Below the pieces are notes generated by a model. That model did no database searches. It saw only the letters and a list, made by a program, of their open reading frames with translations, and was not told where the DNA came from. From Acidobacteriota bacterium (GTDB lineage: Bacteria > Acidobacteriota > Terriglobia > Terriglobales > Acidobacteriaceae), in contig JAKAXU010000011.1 in the NCBI GenBank assembly GCA_021816455.1, forward strand, positions 1 to 64,000: 64,000 bases of DNA, read 5' to 3'. Each line of letters opens with the position of its first letter. Position 1 is the first letter of the stretch. The position numbers and the translations under genes were made by a program. Of this stretch, positions 19,328 to 28,331 are shown piece after piece.

Positions 19328-22300
19328 TTAACTGCACCCGCTGGTGGAGCCGCAGCTCATGCAGCGGTAGCAGCTTCCATTGCGCACCATGATGGCCCCG
19401 CAGGTGCTGCAACTTGGCGCGTCGCCCATCTCGTACATGGAGCGCATTGCGTCGGCTGCGTGATAGATGCCGCGATCGTGCAGCTTGGGCATCTCTGCCT
19501 CTTCCACGGAGCTGCCGGGGGCTACCGGTGCTTCGACGCTTACTCGACTAAGGCGCTGGGCAAGATCGGCGACCATGCGCGTCATGGCCTGGCGCGTACC
19601 GGGATCGGGGGACTCGGTTTCCGGCTTGCTCTGTGGAGCAGGCTCGGGTTCCGAGGCAACTTGCAGCTCCGGCAACGGCGGCGCTGCCGAGGGTACAGCA
19701 AAGAGAGAGAGTTGAGTTCCGGAGAGAAATCGCAGCTGCAGCCAGCGGAAGATGTAATCCATCAGGCTCTTGGCATAGCCGATCTGTTCGTTGCCAGTCC
19801 AGCCTGAAGGTTCAAAGCGCGTGTGCGCAAATTTTTCGCAGAGCACCTTGAGTGGTACGCCGTGCTGGAGTGCAAGAGAGATGGCTGTGGCGAAGGCATC
19901 CATCAGTCCGGAGACGGTCGATCCTTCCTTGGCCATGCGGATGAAGATCTCGCCAGGCTGCCCAGTCGGATAGAGGCCGACAGTGATGTAGCCTTCGTGG
20001 CCACCGATGGAGAATTTGTGCGTGATCGAAGCGCGTTCCTCGGGCAGGCGATGCCGGACGGCGCGCGGCGGAGCGTTCAGATCCTGACTGGAAACCTGGC
20101 CCGAAAGCTGTCCGGTCACTGCCTCCGCTACCGGCGTTGCAATCCGTGCGGCTGTGGCTCGGTCTGCGGCTCGCGCAACGTCCAGCGCAGACAGTATCGA
20201 CTCCAACGACTGCGCCGCGGCGATCACCTGTCGGCTCTCCACCTCGACCTTCTCGGTGGGTTTTTCGCCCAGCGAGGCAAGGTCGGTGGTCGGCGCTGAA
20301 GAACCGCTGGCGATGGCGCTGAGCACACGCTGTCCGCAGAGAGAGAGGGCGGTGTCGGCAGCTTGCGCCTTCGTCTCGGCCGAGACGTTCAGCGGCTGGA
20401 CGCCCTTGGATCCATCCCGATAGATGGCCACCGCTTTAAGTCCCTGCCGCCAGCTTTCGGTGTAGGCTTCGGCGATCTCTTCCACCGTCGCCTCATTGGG
20501 CAGATTCACCGTCTTCGAGATGGCGCCGGAGAGGAATGGCTGTGTTGCGGCCATCATTTTGATGTGGCCCATGTAGTGAATCGAGCGCGTACCTTTGGCT
20601 GGCTTGAAGGAGCAGTCGAAGACAGCCAGGTGTTCGGGTTTGATGCTGGGCGCGCCTTCGATGGTGCCCGTCGCGTCGATGTAGCTGACGATGGCGTTCA
20701 CCTCGTCGTCAGAGTAGCCGAGCTTGAAGAGCGCTGAAGGCACGGTCTGGTTGACGATCTTGATCATGCCGCCGCCGACAAGTTTTTTGTACTTGACCAG
20801 CGCCAGATCCGGTTCGATGCCCGTCGTGTCGCAGTCCATCATGAAGCCGATGGTGCCGGTGGGCGCAAGCACGGTCGTCTGCGAGTTGCGATAGCCGTAG
20901 CGCTCGCCATAGATCAGGGCCATATCCCAGCACTCGCGGCTGGCTTCGAGCAGCGAGTCCAGTTGCGGTGTGACGAACGGTTCGCTGCTGGTGCGGGATC
21001 TTCCGATCTTGTTCACCTCGGCGCGGTGCATTCGGATCACATCCAGGAACGGCTCGCGGTTGACATAGAAACCCGGACAGGCTCCGCCCTGGCGCTGGAC
21101 TTCGGCGGTCAGTGTGGTGGCCGAACCAAGCGGTGGACAGGTGGCAGCGAGAATCGACGACTGCAGATACGCCTGTCCGCAGAGAATGGCCGTGAGGCAC
21201 GCGGCGTAGTCGCGGCCCGCGTCCGAGTCGTAGGGAAGTCCGCAGGCCATCAGCAGCGCGCCCAGATTGGCGTAGCCAAGGCCGAGCGGGCGATAGTCAT
21301 GGGAGTTCTTGGCAATCGCTTCGGTCGGGTATCCGGAGTTGTCCACCAGAATCTCCATGGCCGTGATGATGATCGAGATGCCGTGACGGTAGGCAGGAAT
21401 ATCGAAGGTTCCGGACGGAGTGACAAACTTCATCAGGTTGAAGCTGGCCAGGTTGCAGGCTGAGTTGTCCAGAAACATGTACTCCGAACAGGGGTTAGAG
21501 GCGTTGATCCGGCCGGAGTTCTTGCTGGTGTGCCAGCGGTTGATCGTTGTGTCGAATTGCATGCCCGGGTCGCCGCAATGCCACGTTGCTTCTGCGATCC
21601 TCTGCATGATCTCCCGCGCCTTGTAGGTCTTCACCGGCGCACCGTCCTTGACCGTACGCGTAGTGAACTCACCGTCCTGCTCGAAGGCGCGCATAAATTC
21701 GTCGCTCACGCGCACGGAGTTGTTGGCGTTCTGGAAGAAGATCGACGAGTAGGCCTCCGAATCCGGACCGGAACCATCGTAGCCGGCGCGGATCAGCGCA
21801 AAGGCTTTGGCTTCTTCCTTGCTCTTGCACTCGATGAAATCGATGATGTCTGGATGGTCCACGTTGAGAATAACCATCTTGGCCGCGCGCCGCGTCTTGC
21901 CACCCGATTTGATGACACCAGCAAAGGCATCGAATCCGCGCATGAAGCTCAACGGACCGGAGGCTGTTCCGCCGCCGGATAGCAACTCCGATGAGCCGCG
22001 AATCGAGGACAGATTTGTGCCGGTGCCGGAACCCCACTTGAAGAGCATTCCTTCAGTCTTAGCCAGGGTCAGGATCGACTCCAGCGAATCGTCCACCGAG
22101 TTGATGAAGCAGGCTGAGCACTGCGGCGTGCGATAGCCGGTCTTCGCGTAGCGTATGCTCTGCTCCTGCGCGTCCCAGTGCCAGTTCTGCGCGTCGGAGT
22201 TGGGCTCCATCCGGTCGCAGCCCACGTTGAACCAGACCGGCGAGTTGAAGGCGACGCGCTGCGTGACCAGCATGGCCACCAGCTCGTCGTGAAAGATTGC

Positions 22301-22705
22301 CGCATCCTGCGGCGTTGCGAAGTAGCCGCCGCGCAGACCCCAGTCGCGGATCGTCTCCGCCACGCGAGCCACCAGTTGGCGCACTCCGGTCTCGCGCTCC
22401 GGCGTGCCAAGCTGCCCATGCAGATACTTGGAGGCGACAATGTTGGTCGCCGTCATCGACCAGTCTTCCGGAACCTCGACGTCGGCCTGCTCGAAGATGG
22501 TACGGCCCTTGGCGTCGGTGATCAGCGCGGTGCGTTTCTCCCACTGGACCTCGTCGTAGGGCGAGGCGCCGGCGCGCGAGAATCGCCGGGTGAAGCTCAG
22601 CCCGCCACGGACCGAGGCACCGACGGTTGGTGCGGTGGATGAAGATGCTGAGGTCATGCCTGGGTTGACCGGCGTGCTGGAGGATGTGGAATAGTTCTCG
22701 TACAT
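19328..22705 (-). CDS. nrdJ: Vitamin B12-dependent (class II) ribonucleoside-diphosphate reductase
   Basis: NrdJ makes deoxyribonucleotides using adenosylcobalamin instead of a tyrosyl-radical subunit. The 1125-aa protein shows the N-terminal reductase half with TPQCSACFINS (redox Cys), NPCSEYMFLDNSACNLAS (active-site Cys and Glu) and APTGTIGFMMDCDTTGIEPD. A TSCPD-like domain follows (GYITVGLYPTGQPGEIFIRM), then a Pro/Glu-rich linker. A Cys-rich tail (CSTCGAIMVRNGSCYRCMSC) probably binds zinc or re-reduces the active site. The ATG at 22705 has GAGGAG about 9 nt upstream; the frame is open to 22831 but poorly conserved-looking. It lies downstream of a promoter with two NrdR-box-like elements. 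Confidence 0.96.
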   Translation of the reverse strand: MYENYSTSSSTPVNPGMTSASSSTAPTVGASVRGGLSFTRRFSRAGASPYDEVQWEKRTALITDAKGRTIFEQADVEVPEDWSMTATNIVASKYLHGQLGTPERETGVRQLVARVAETIRDWGLRGGYFATPQDAAIFHDELVAMLVTQRVAFNSPVWFNVGCDRMEPNSDAQNWHWDAQEQSIRYAKTGYRTPQCSACFINSVDDSLESILTLAKTEGMLFKWGSGTGTNLSSIRGSSELLSGGGTASGPLSFMRGFDAFAGVIKSGGKTRRAAKMVILNVDHPDIIDFIECKSKEEAKAFALIRAGYDGSGPDSEAYSSIFFQNANNSVRVSDEFMRAFEQDGEFTTRTVKDGAPVKTYKAREIMQRIAEATWHCGDPGMQFDTTINRWHTSKNSGRINASNPCSEYMFLDNSACNLASFNLMKFVTPSGTFDIPAYRHGISIIITAMEILVDNSGYPTEAIAKNSHDYRPLGLGYANLGALLMACGLPYDSDAGRDYAACLTAILCGQAYLQSSILAATCPPLGSATTLTAEVQRQGGACPGFYVNREPFLDVIRMHRAEVNKIGRSRTSSEPFVTPQLDSLLEASRECWDMALIYGERYGYRNSQTTVLAPTGTIGFMMDCDTTGIEPDLALVKYKKLVGGGMIKIVNQTVPSALFKLGYSDDEVNAIVSYIDATGTIEGAPSIKPEHLAVFDCSFKPAKGTRSIHYMGHIKMMAATQPFLSGAISKTVNLPNEATVEEIAEAYTESWRQGLKAVAIYRDGSKGVQPLNVSAETKAQAADTALSLCGQRVLSAIASGSSAPTTDLASLGEKPTEKVEVESRQVIAAAQSLESILSALDVARAADRATAARIATPVAEAVTGQLSGQVSSQDLNAPPRAVRHRLPEERASITHKFSIGGHEGYITVGLYPTGQPGEIFIRMAKEGSTVSGLMDAFATAISLALQHGVPLKVLCEKFAHTRFEPSGWTGNEQIGYAKSLMDYIFRWLQLRFLSGTQLSLFAVPSAAPPLPELQVASEPEPAPQSKPETESPDPGTRQAMTRMVADLAQRLSRVSVEAPVAPGSSVEEAEMPKLHDRGIYHAADAMRSMYEMGDAPSCSTCGAIMVRNGSCYRCMSCGSTSGCS

Positions 22706-22966
22706 GGAAGGAGGCTCCTCGGTGGGGGATGGCTGAAGCGGCACTGATCTACTGACTTCTGGCCGACGCATACGAACGTTTCGACCCTGAAATGGATGAC
22801 TACGCGAGCGCAGAAAAAGGGCACAAGTCAAACAATTGCGATCCGACGCGCTGCCGGATGCCGAAGCATTGCCGGTCAGCCTGAGCGGAATTCTCCGCTG
22901 GTGCTTGTTCCGGGAATTGCAAAGACTGCCCGGAAAGCATGCGCGCCATTTCTAGCCGCAGATGCA

Positions 22967-23018
22967 AAAATACCGCTGTAGCTTGTGTTGGTCAAGAGAA
23001 AACCACAATAGATTGTAT
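22967..23018 (-). promoter_or_regulatory. nrdJ promoter with tandem NrdR-box-like sites
   Basis: On the minus strand, TTGACC (22990-22995) and TATTTT (22967-22972) are 17 bp apart. One 16-bp element (22973-22988) fills the spacer and matches the NrdR consensus ACACWATATMTTGTGT at 12 of 16 positions. A second (23003-23018), just upstream of the -35, matches at 13 of 16. The boxes are 30 bp apart centre to centre, about three helical turns, as in known NrdR targets. The implied leader to the nrdJ ATG is about 255 nt. The rest of the 425-bp gap holds no gene that I can support. Confidence 0.75.
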
Positions 23019-23130
23019 TTTCTTGCGCTTGCGCGGAACCTTACGCGGTAACCCCGCGCCGATTCCTGTGCAAAACGGGAATCTCCGGAAATAGCGCAGA
23101 CTTTTGCGTTTCGTTCAGACTTGAGTCCTG

Positions 23131-23949
23131 CTATTCGCTGGCCTCGACGTGTCTGCCGTGCGCCAGTTGTTCGGGCCGTGTATTGCGTTTGAAGAGTGCA
23201 CCGAAGGCGTTGAGTTGTTCGCGGGAGAGGCTCACCGGATTCTGAAACACATACCACTGAACGCCTTCGGTGCATGGCGGCTCGGTCAGCGAGCCGGTGT
23301 AGCTCCAGTAGCCGCGATCGGTCGGGATCAGTCCGACGGGATTGAGCATGATCGTGGTGGTGCCCGTCGCGCCGACTGACTTTGGCAACTGCTCCCACAA
23401 TCCGGCCAGAATCGCATTGGCGTTGCCCTCGTTCAACTCGACGGCAAGGATGACGGTCTTACCGTTGGTGCCGCGATGCACAAACTGCACGCTCATGTCG
23501 GACAGGGTGTTGTCGATCACTTCTTCGCCCGGATGATGAAAATGAAACTCTACCAGGTCGTAGCGCACGCCGCCGATGGTGATGTAGCTGCCCTCAGGAG
23601 GTGTCACGCGAACCGTGTGGCCGTCGTTGATCAGCTTCATTGTTCCTGAGAGGTAGTGAAACTGAATGGGAGGCAGGGTTTTGTCCAAACGCACTTTGTG
23701 GATGTTGATGGGCGACTGCCGCTTGCCGTTGGCGCAGACGCGCCAGTCGGGATTCAGCTTGTCCCAACGCAGAGCGCCGAGCCGACCGTCGTAGGTCCAC
23801 GGGATTGCCTGCGTTCCCGCCGTTTGTGTGGTTGCCGACTGTGCTGGAGCCGATGTGGTCGGCTGCTGTGCTCCAGCCTGGAATCCTCCTGGTCCACACA
23901 ACAGAACGCCTGCCACTAGAGCCGCACCCGCAACAATTCCTTTTCTCAT
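23131..23949 (-). CDS. Secreted alpha-carbonic anhydrase
   Basis: This enzyme reversibly hydrates CO2 to bicarbonate in the periplasm or outside the cell. The 272-aa protein begins with a signal peptide (GIVAGAALVAGVLLCG) and a Thr/Gln/Ala-rich linker. The alpha-CA fold motifs follow: QSPINI, VEFHFHHPGEE with two zinc-ligand His residues, VQFVHRG with the third His, and LTEPPCTEGVQW. Cysteines in WRVCANGKRQ and EPPCTEG could form the usual disulfide. The ATG at 23949 has AGGAAGG 8 nt upstream; another in-frame ATG lies 18 nt earlier. It is downstream of metK but separated from it by a strong terminator, so it is probably transcribed independently. Confidence 0.93.
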   Translation of the reverse strand: MRKGIVAGAALVAGVLLCGPGGFQAGAQQPTTSAPAQSATTQTAGTQAIPWTYDGRLGALRWDKLNPDWRVCANGKRQSPINIHKVRLDKTLPPIQFHYLSGTMKLINDGHTVRVTPPEGSYITIGGVRYDLVEFHFHHPGEEVIDNTLSDMSVQFVHRGTNGKTVILAVELNEGNANAILAGLWEQLPKSVGATGTTTIMLNPVGLIPTDRGYWSYTGSLTEPPCTEGVQWYVFQNPVSLSREQLNAFGALFKRNTRPEQLAHGRHVEASE

Positions 23950-24050
23950 CCCGGAAACCTTCCTCATGATCGATTCTAAGCAAAGAGACGCAGGGCAAGG
24001 CAGTTTGCATCCTTGCAGGAGAGAAATTCGGAGCCATGGCAGGAGGCGGC

Positions 24051-24090
24051 AAAAAAACCGGGAGCCTGCGGATTGCCCCAGGCTCCCGGT
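24051..24090 (-). terminator. Rho-independent terminator of metK
   Basis: On the minus strand, 20 nt after the metK stop, a perfect 12-bp stem ACCGGGAGCCTG/CAGGCTCCCGGT with a 10-nt loop is followed by seven T residues. It is the clearest intrinsic terminator in the window. Confidence 0.9.
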
Positions 24091-24110
24091 TCTCTGCTTC
24101 TGCATACGTG

Positions 24111-25274
24111 CTACTTTGCTGCGGCCAGCGTGCCTGCCTGCTCCGCCAAAGCAGCCGCCTTGTCGGTCGCCTCCCAGGTGAAGTCGGGTTCGTTTCGGCC
24201 GAAGTGGCCGTAGGCCGCGGTCTTCTGATAGATGGGACGACGCAGCCGGAGGCTTTCGATGATGCCTTTCGGCGTCAGAGCGAAGTTCTTGCGTACCAGT
24301 GCAGTTAGCTCCGAGGCGCTGAGCTTGCTGGTGCCGAAGGTCTCGACGCGTACGCTGACCGGGTCGGCCACGCCGATGGCGTAAGCAAGCTGGACCTCGC
24401 ACCGGTCGGCCAGGCCTGCGGCGACGATGTTCTTGGCGATGTAGCGCGCCATATATGCCGCCGAGCGATCGACCTTTGTCGGATCTTTGCCGCTGAAGGC
24501 TCCGCCGCCGTGACGGCCCGCACCGCCGTAAGTATCGACGATGATCTTGCGTCCTGTCAGTCCGCTGTCGCCCATCGGTCCACCGATCACAAAACGTCCG
24601 GTGGGATTGATGTGATACTTGGTGTTCTCGTCGAGCCACTCGGCGGGCAGCACGGCCTGGATGACGTGCTTCAGAATTTCGGCGCGAAGTTCGTCGTTGG
24701 TCACGCTCTCGGCGTGCTGCGTGGAGATGACGACGGCATCGATGCGAACAGGCTTACCGGCCTCATCGTATTCAATGGTGACCTGGCTTTTGCCGTCCGG
24801 ACGCAGATAGCTGAGCTTGCCGCTCTTGCGAACTTCGGTGAGGCGGCGCGTGAGCTTGTGCGCCAGGGAAATCGCGGCCGGCATCAGCTCCGGAGTCTCG
24901 TTGGTGGCGTAGCCGAACATCATGCCCTGATCTCCGGCTCCGCCGGTATCAACGCCCTGGGCAATGTCGCCGCTCTGGCGGTTGATGGTCGAAATCACCG
25001 CACAGGTGTTGGAATCGAAGCCGTATAGCGCATTGTCGTAGCCGATTGAGGCCACTACGCCACGTACCAGCGTCTGAAAATCCACGTAGGCCTTCGTCGT
25101 GATCTCTCCGGCGATGACCACAAGACCGGTCGCGGTCAGTGTCTCTGCCGCAACACGACTGTAGGGATCCTGCTCGAGGCAGGCATCCAGAATGGCATCC
25201 GAGATCTGGTCTGCGATCTTGTCAGGATGACCCTCGGTCACCGATTCGGAAGTAAACAGGGTACGGTCACTCAA
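24111..25274 (-). CDS. metK: S-adenosylmethionine synthetase
   Basis: MetK condenses methionine and ATP to S-adenosylmethionine. The 387-aa protein matches family length. Visible motifs are [20 protein letters not shown] at the N-terminus, [11 protein letters not shown] (adenine/ATP loop), and the phosphate-binding [19 protein letters not shown]. The start is a TTG at 25274 (Leu-Ser-Asp-Arg-Thr), with GGAGGAG seven nt upstream; no ATG lies near the conserved N-terminus, and the longer open frame to 25475 does not look coding. A candidate promoter lies about 110 bp upstream. I see no SAM riboswitch consensus in the leader. Confidence 0.96.
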   Translation of the reverse strand: MSDRTLFTSESVTEGHPDKIADQISDAILDACLEQDPYSRVAAETLTATGLVVIAGEITTKAYVDFQTLVRGVVASIGYDNALYGFDSNTCAVISTINRQSGDIAQGVDTGGAGDQGMMFGYATNETPELMPAAISLAHKLTRRLTEVRKSGKLSYLRPDGKSQVTIEYDEAGKPVRIDAVVISTQHAESVTNDELRAEILKHVIQAVLPAEWLDENTKYHINPTGRFVIGGPMGDSGLTGRKIIVDTYGGAGRHGGGAFSGKDPTKVDRSAAYMARYIAKNIVAAGLADRCEVQLAYAIGVADPVSVRVETFGTSKLSASELTALVRKNFALTPKGIIESLRLRRPIYQKTAAYGHFGRNEPDFTWEATDKAAALAEQAGTLAAAK

Positions 25275-25380
25275 TGAACTACTCCTCCAGTCGCAATGCC
25301 GAGGCACTGGTCGGTCTCTGTCTGGTCCGGCGCTGGGCACACCGCGCCGTGCGGGCACCTGCTGCCAAACTACTACTGTT

Positions 25381-25409
25381 ATGGTATCGGTTACGCGCGG
25401 ACAGGGCAA
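25381..25409 (-). promoter_or_regulatory. Putative metK promoter
   Basis: On the minus strand, TTGCCC (25404-25409) and TACCAT (25381-25386) are separated by 17 bp, giving a leader of about 100 nt before the TTG start. The -10 match is only four of six. Confidence 0.35.
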
Positions 25410-25517
25410 AACGAGGCAGCTTAACGGGGACCAGCGCCTGCTCAGAGGTCTACATCGCAGGGTGAATGGGCACACCGGGAGGAATCTGCCGCGAAGCAGA
25501 AGCGAAACCGGAGGGAA

Positions 25518-26033
25518 CTATCCTTGTGGGGGATGGTTACGGATGAACCCTGCAAAGTTGGTAGTGACTTCGCCGATCCAGGCTTGCAGCGGCAGGATGG
25601 AGGGCCACCAGCCGGAGCGGTAACCGAAATAACGGATCGACAGGAAGCCGGCCAGCATGACAAGCAGTCCAAGCAAGCCAGCGCCCAGCCACTTGAGCCT
25701 AAGCTGGCGCAACTCATGCGCGCGCATGCGCGCGCGCCCGACGTTGGCCGCAAACTCGATCCAATTCTGGTCGTCGTCCAGCATCTGGCCGCTGGCCATG
25801 TAGGCGCGTTGAAAGCGGGTTATCCAGTCGCCTTCGTCCAGACCGACGACCTTTACGTAGGCGCGAACGATACCTTTGTTGAGAATGCCGCCTGGCAGGG
25901 AGCGGAACTGGTTGGATTCAAGCGCGAGAAGGTGGCGGGAGCTGACCTTGGTTACCTCCGTGATCTGCTCAAGCGCGATCCCGCGGCTCAACCGCTCCAT
26001 GCGCAGATCGTCGCCAAAAGACCCTTTACTCAT
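25518..26033 (-). CDS. RodZ-like helix-turn-helix membrane protein
   Basis: This 171-aa protein has an N-terminal HTH_25-type domain (GDDLRMERLSRGIALEQIT, then VSSRHLLALESN and GIVRAYVKVVGLD, the usual RodZ-like pattern). A basic segment follows, then one membrane helix (WLGAGLLGLLVMLAGFLSI, about residues 122-140). RodZ anchors the MreB cytoskeleton, but this protein has only about 30 residues after the helix, so it lacks the large periplasmic domain of E. coli RodZ. It may be a short morphogenesis factor or a membrane-tethered regulator. The ATG at 26033 has GGGAG 8 nt upstream. An 18-bp GC palindrome lies inside the coding sequence (25718-25735). Confidence 0.82.
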   Translation of the reverse strand: MSKGSFGDDLRMERLSRGIALEQITEVTKVSSRHLLALESNQFRSLPGGILNKGIVRAYVKVVGLDEGDWITRFQRAYMASGQMLDDDQNWIEFAANVGRARMRAHELRQLRLKWLGAGLLGLLVMLAGFLSIRYFGYRSGWWPSILPLQAWIGEVTTNFAGFIRNHPPQG

Positions 26034-26075
26034 CGAAGAAGCTCCCATTCCTTCCCGGAAGAGTTTTCCACAATC

Positions 26076-26105
26076 AAGATACGTGGATGATCGGATGAAG
26101 GTCAA
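26076..26105 (-). promoter_or_regulatory. Putative promoter of the RodZ-like gene
   Basis: On the minus strand, TTGACC (26100-26105) and TATCTT (26076-26081) are spaced 18 bp, about 40 bp before the chosen start. The inverted repeat CAATA-AA-TATTG at 26123-26134 lies just upstream. Confidence 0.45.
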
Positions 26106-26297
26106 AAGAAAATGTCAATACGCAATAAATATTGTTCGTCATCGGTTGCAGTCCGGACAATTTTGAATCGACGGAACCAAATTGAAACCGAGTTGCGTCC
26201 GAATGTCGCAGGAATGATACTGGATGCCTGTCGCCCGGTCGACGCGTGCGCGCGGAAAGAGTCCATGATTCGCTGTCCGGACGACGAGAGGAGCAGT

Positions 26298-27686
26298 ATG
26301 AACGAAGATGCAGTTTGCAGAACGGCGTGTCAGTTCACTGAGCGTCGGCCAGTGAAGAACAAGGGAATTGCGCCGCTGGCCGACCGGACGCTGGGGGCCG
26401 GTCTGACTCTGGTTGCCTGCATGGTACTGGCGGTCTGTCCCGCCCTGCTCGCGCAGAAAGTCGTTCAGCCGCGGCTGATCTATCCCGGCAACGGCCCGGA
26501 TGGGAAGCCGCAGACAACGTTTCTGGTGCATCGGCTGGGGATGGATCATGCCGAAGGTATATCCACGATGGACGTGAACGGGGACGGGTGGCCGGACCTG
26601 CTCAGCGGAGCTTACTGGTACGAAAATCCCGGGCCAAATGGCGGCGAATGGAAACGACACCAGTACCGGCAGGTGGGCATTCTGAATGAGTTTGTCTCCG
26701 ACAGCGGTGAGTGGGCTGTGGATGTGAATCATGACGGGCGGCCGGATGTGGTGACGACCGGATGGATGCTGAACGGGCTGTGGTGGTTTGAGAACCCCGG
26801 CAAAGTCGGCGACATGTGGGCCGAGCACAAGATCACGGACAGCTATGACACGGAGGGTGGCGTGATGGCCGACATCAACAGCGACGGCAAGCCGGATATC
26901 GCGCTTGCCCACTATAACCACTCGGGCATTCTGTGGGTGGATTTTTCCGGGCCGGAGCCAAAAGTCCATCACGTTGGCAGGCGCGAGCAGGATGGACACG
27001 GAATCGGAGTCGCCGATATCGACGGCGATGGGAAGCCGGACCTGCTGACGCCGTACGGATGGTTCCGGAATATCGATGCCGACCACGACAAGTGGGAGTG
27101 GCATCCGGACTGGAACCTGGGCGATGCGGGATTTCCGATTCTCGGCTATGACGTGAACAACGACGGGAAGATGGACATCATCTATGGCCAGGGCCACAGC
27201 TATGGCCTGTATTGGCTGGAGCAGCAGGGCAGCGGCAGCTCGCGGCACTGGGTGCGGCATGTGATCGACGAGTCCTATTCGCAGATTCATGCTCTGAAGC
27301 TGGCCGACATCAACGGCGACGGTCAGCCGGAGCTGATCGCGGGCAAGCGCTATCGAGGCCACAGCGGGCACGATCCGGGATCATACGATCCGCTGGTCGT
27401 CTACTACTACACGATCGACCGGAAACACGGGACGTTTACGCGCCACTCGATCTCAGTGAATGGCACGGCGGGCGTGGGCACACAGATTCTGGCGCTGGAC
27501 CTGGACAAGGACGGCGATATGGACCTGGCAACGGCGGGCAAGACCGGCGTGCACTTCTTCGAGAACCTCACGGTGGACAAGGTTCCGGCAGCGACGCGCG
27601 AGAAGGAGCTGCTGCTCGATCCGAACTGGCCGTATATCGGCGAAGGCGTGCTCGTGCAGCAGGAGGACGGTCCGGGAATCGAGTAG
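26298..27686 (+). CDS. Secreted FG-GAP/VCBS repeat protein
   Basis: This exported beta-propeller-type protein of 462 aa has at least seven calcium-binding repeat motifs of the form D-x-N/D-x-DG-x-x-D. Examples are DVNGDGWPDLL, DVNHDGRPDVV, DINSDGKPDIA, DIDGDGKPDLL, DVNNDGKMDII and DLDKDGDMDLA. A hydrophobic signal segment (LTLVACMVLAVCPALLAQ) follows a long, basic n-region of about 35 residues. The ATG at 26298 is preceded by GAGAGGAG with a 4-nt spacer; a GTG at 26352 would give a shorter n-region but lacks a ribosome site. Such proteins often bind sugars or act as adhesion modules in soil bacteria; the ligand here is unknown. Confidence 0.85.
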   Translation: MNEDAVCRTACQFTERRPVKNKGIAPLADRTLGAGLTLVACMVLAVCPALLAQKVVQPRLIYPGNGPDGKPQTTFLVHRLGMDHAEGISTMDVNGDGWPDLLSGAYWYENPGPNGGEWKRHQYRQVGILNEFVSDSGEWAVDVNHDGRPDVVTTGWMLNGLWWFENPGKVGDMWAEHKITDSYDTEGGVMADINSDGKPDIALAHYNHSGILWVDFSGPEPKVHHVGRREQDGHGIGVADIDGDGKPDLLTPYGWFRNIDADHDKWEWHPDWNLGDAGFPILGYDVNNDGKMDIIYGQGHSYGLYWLEQQGSGSSRHWVRHVIDESYSQIHALKLADINGDGQPELIAGKRYRGHSGHDPGSYDPLVVYYYTIDRKHGTFTRHSISVNGTAGVGTQILALDLDKDGDMDLATAGKTGVHFFENLTVDKVPAATREKELLLDPNWPYIGEGVLVQQEDGPGIE

Positions 27687-27702
27687 CGGGGAGCGGAGTG
27701 AG

Positions 27703-28152
27703 TCAGCCTGCTGTGCTCTCCGCGCGGCAGGCGTCGCACTGGCAGTTGCGGCGCAGGAAGTCCCAGGAATAGATGCCCGCGGTGTGACCGTCCTGCCAGT
27801 GGAACTGGATGGCGTAACGCCCGGTGGCCTGAACGCTGGCCGGGCGAGCAGGCGGCTCGTAGAGCGGCAGAAGCTGCGCGGGGCGCGCCTTGGGCTGGCC
27901 GGGCGAGCGACCGGATAGTTTGCGTTCCTCGACGCAGGTGGCGCAGGGGCAGGCGTCGCGCAGCCAGGCGAAGCTCCAGTGGCTGCGATGACCGTCGGCC
28001 CAGTCTATCTCCATTCCCAGACCTTCGGTCTGGAGTACGCGGACTTTGGATGGCGTGAGCGCTCCGCGGGTGAGCTTGCGGGCGCGGGCTTCGTCCTGCT
28101 CCAGTTTCTGTTGCTCTTCGCGGGTGAGGAACTGAATCCCTTCGTGGCTCAT
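27703..28152 (-). CDS. DUF971-domain protein
   Basis: This 149-aa protein has the DUF971 fold also found at the N-terminus of gamma-butyrobetaine hydroxylases (MEIDWADGHRSHWSFAWLRDACPC, then IQFHWQDGHTAGIYSWDFLRRNC, each quoted in part of the family pattern). Two Cys clusters, CPCATC and CQCDAC, could bind zinc or an iron-sulfur centre. Stand-alone DUF971 proteins occur near iron-sulfur assembly or electron-transfer genes elsewhere, but nothing of that kind is adjacent here. Its function is not established. Confidence 0.85.
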   Translation of the reverse strand: MSHEGIQFLTREEQQKLEQDEARARKLTRGALTPSKVRVLQTEGLGMEIDWADGHRSHWSFAWLRDACPCATCVEERKLSGRSPGQPKARPAQLLPLYEPPARPASVQATGRYAIQFHWQDGHTAGIYSWDFLRRNCQCDACRAESTAG

Positions 28153-28331
28153 GCTTCTATTGTGCCTGAAAGCCTACGGGGGATGGAACCGGTGAGAGGA
28201 GATGGAGGAAACAAGAGCGGGTACGGTTCAGCGGTGTGCAATTCAAGCAGGCACGATTCCGTCGGATGGTAGTCTGAGGCCGGGTACCGGTTGCCGAGCG
28301 TTTCACGGTGGGAGTTGAGCGAGGATCACGG

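Noticed and set aside
22706-22960. B12-box-like sequence (AGTCAGTAGATCAGTGCC) in the nrdJ leader
   Set aside because: It only partly matches the cobalamin riboswitch B12 box, with a 2-nt insertion, and the other conserved blocks of the aptamer are not visible in the leader.
25275-25517. SAM riboswitch upstream of metK
   Set aside because: None of the known SAM aptamer core sequences could be recognised; the region has only a weak promoter-like pair.
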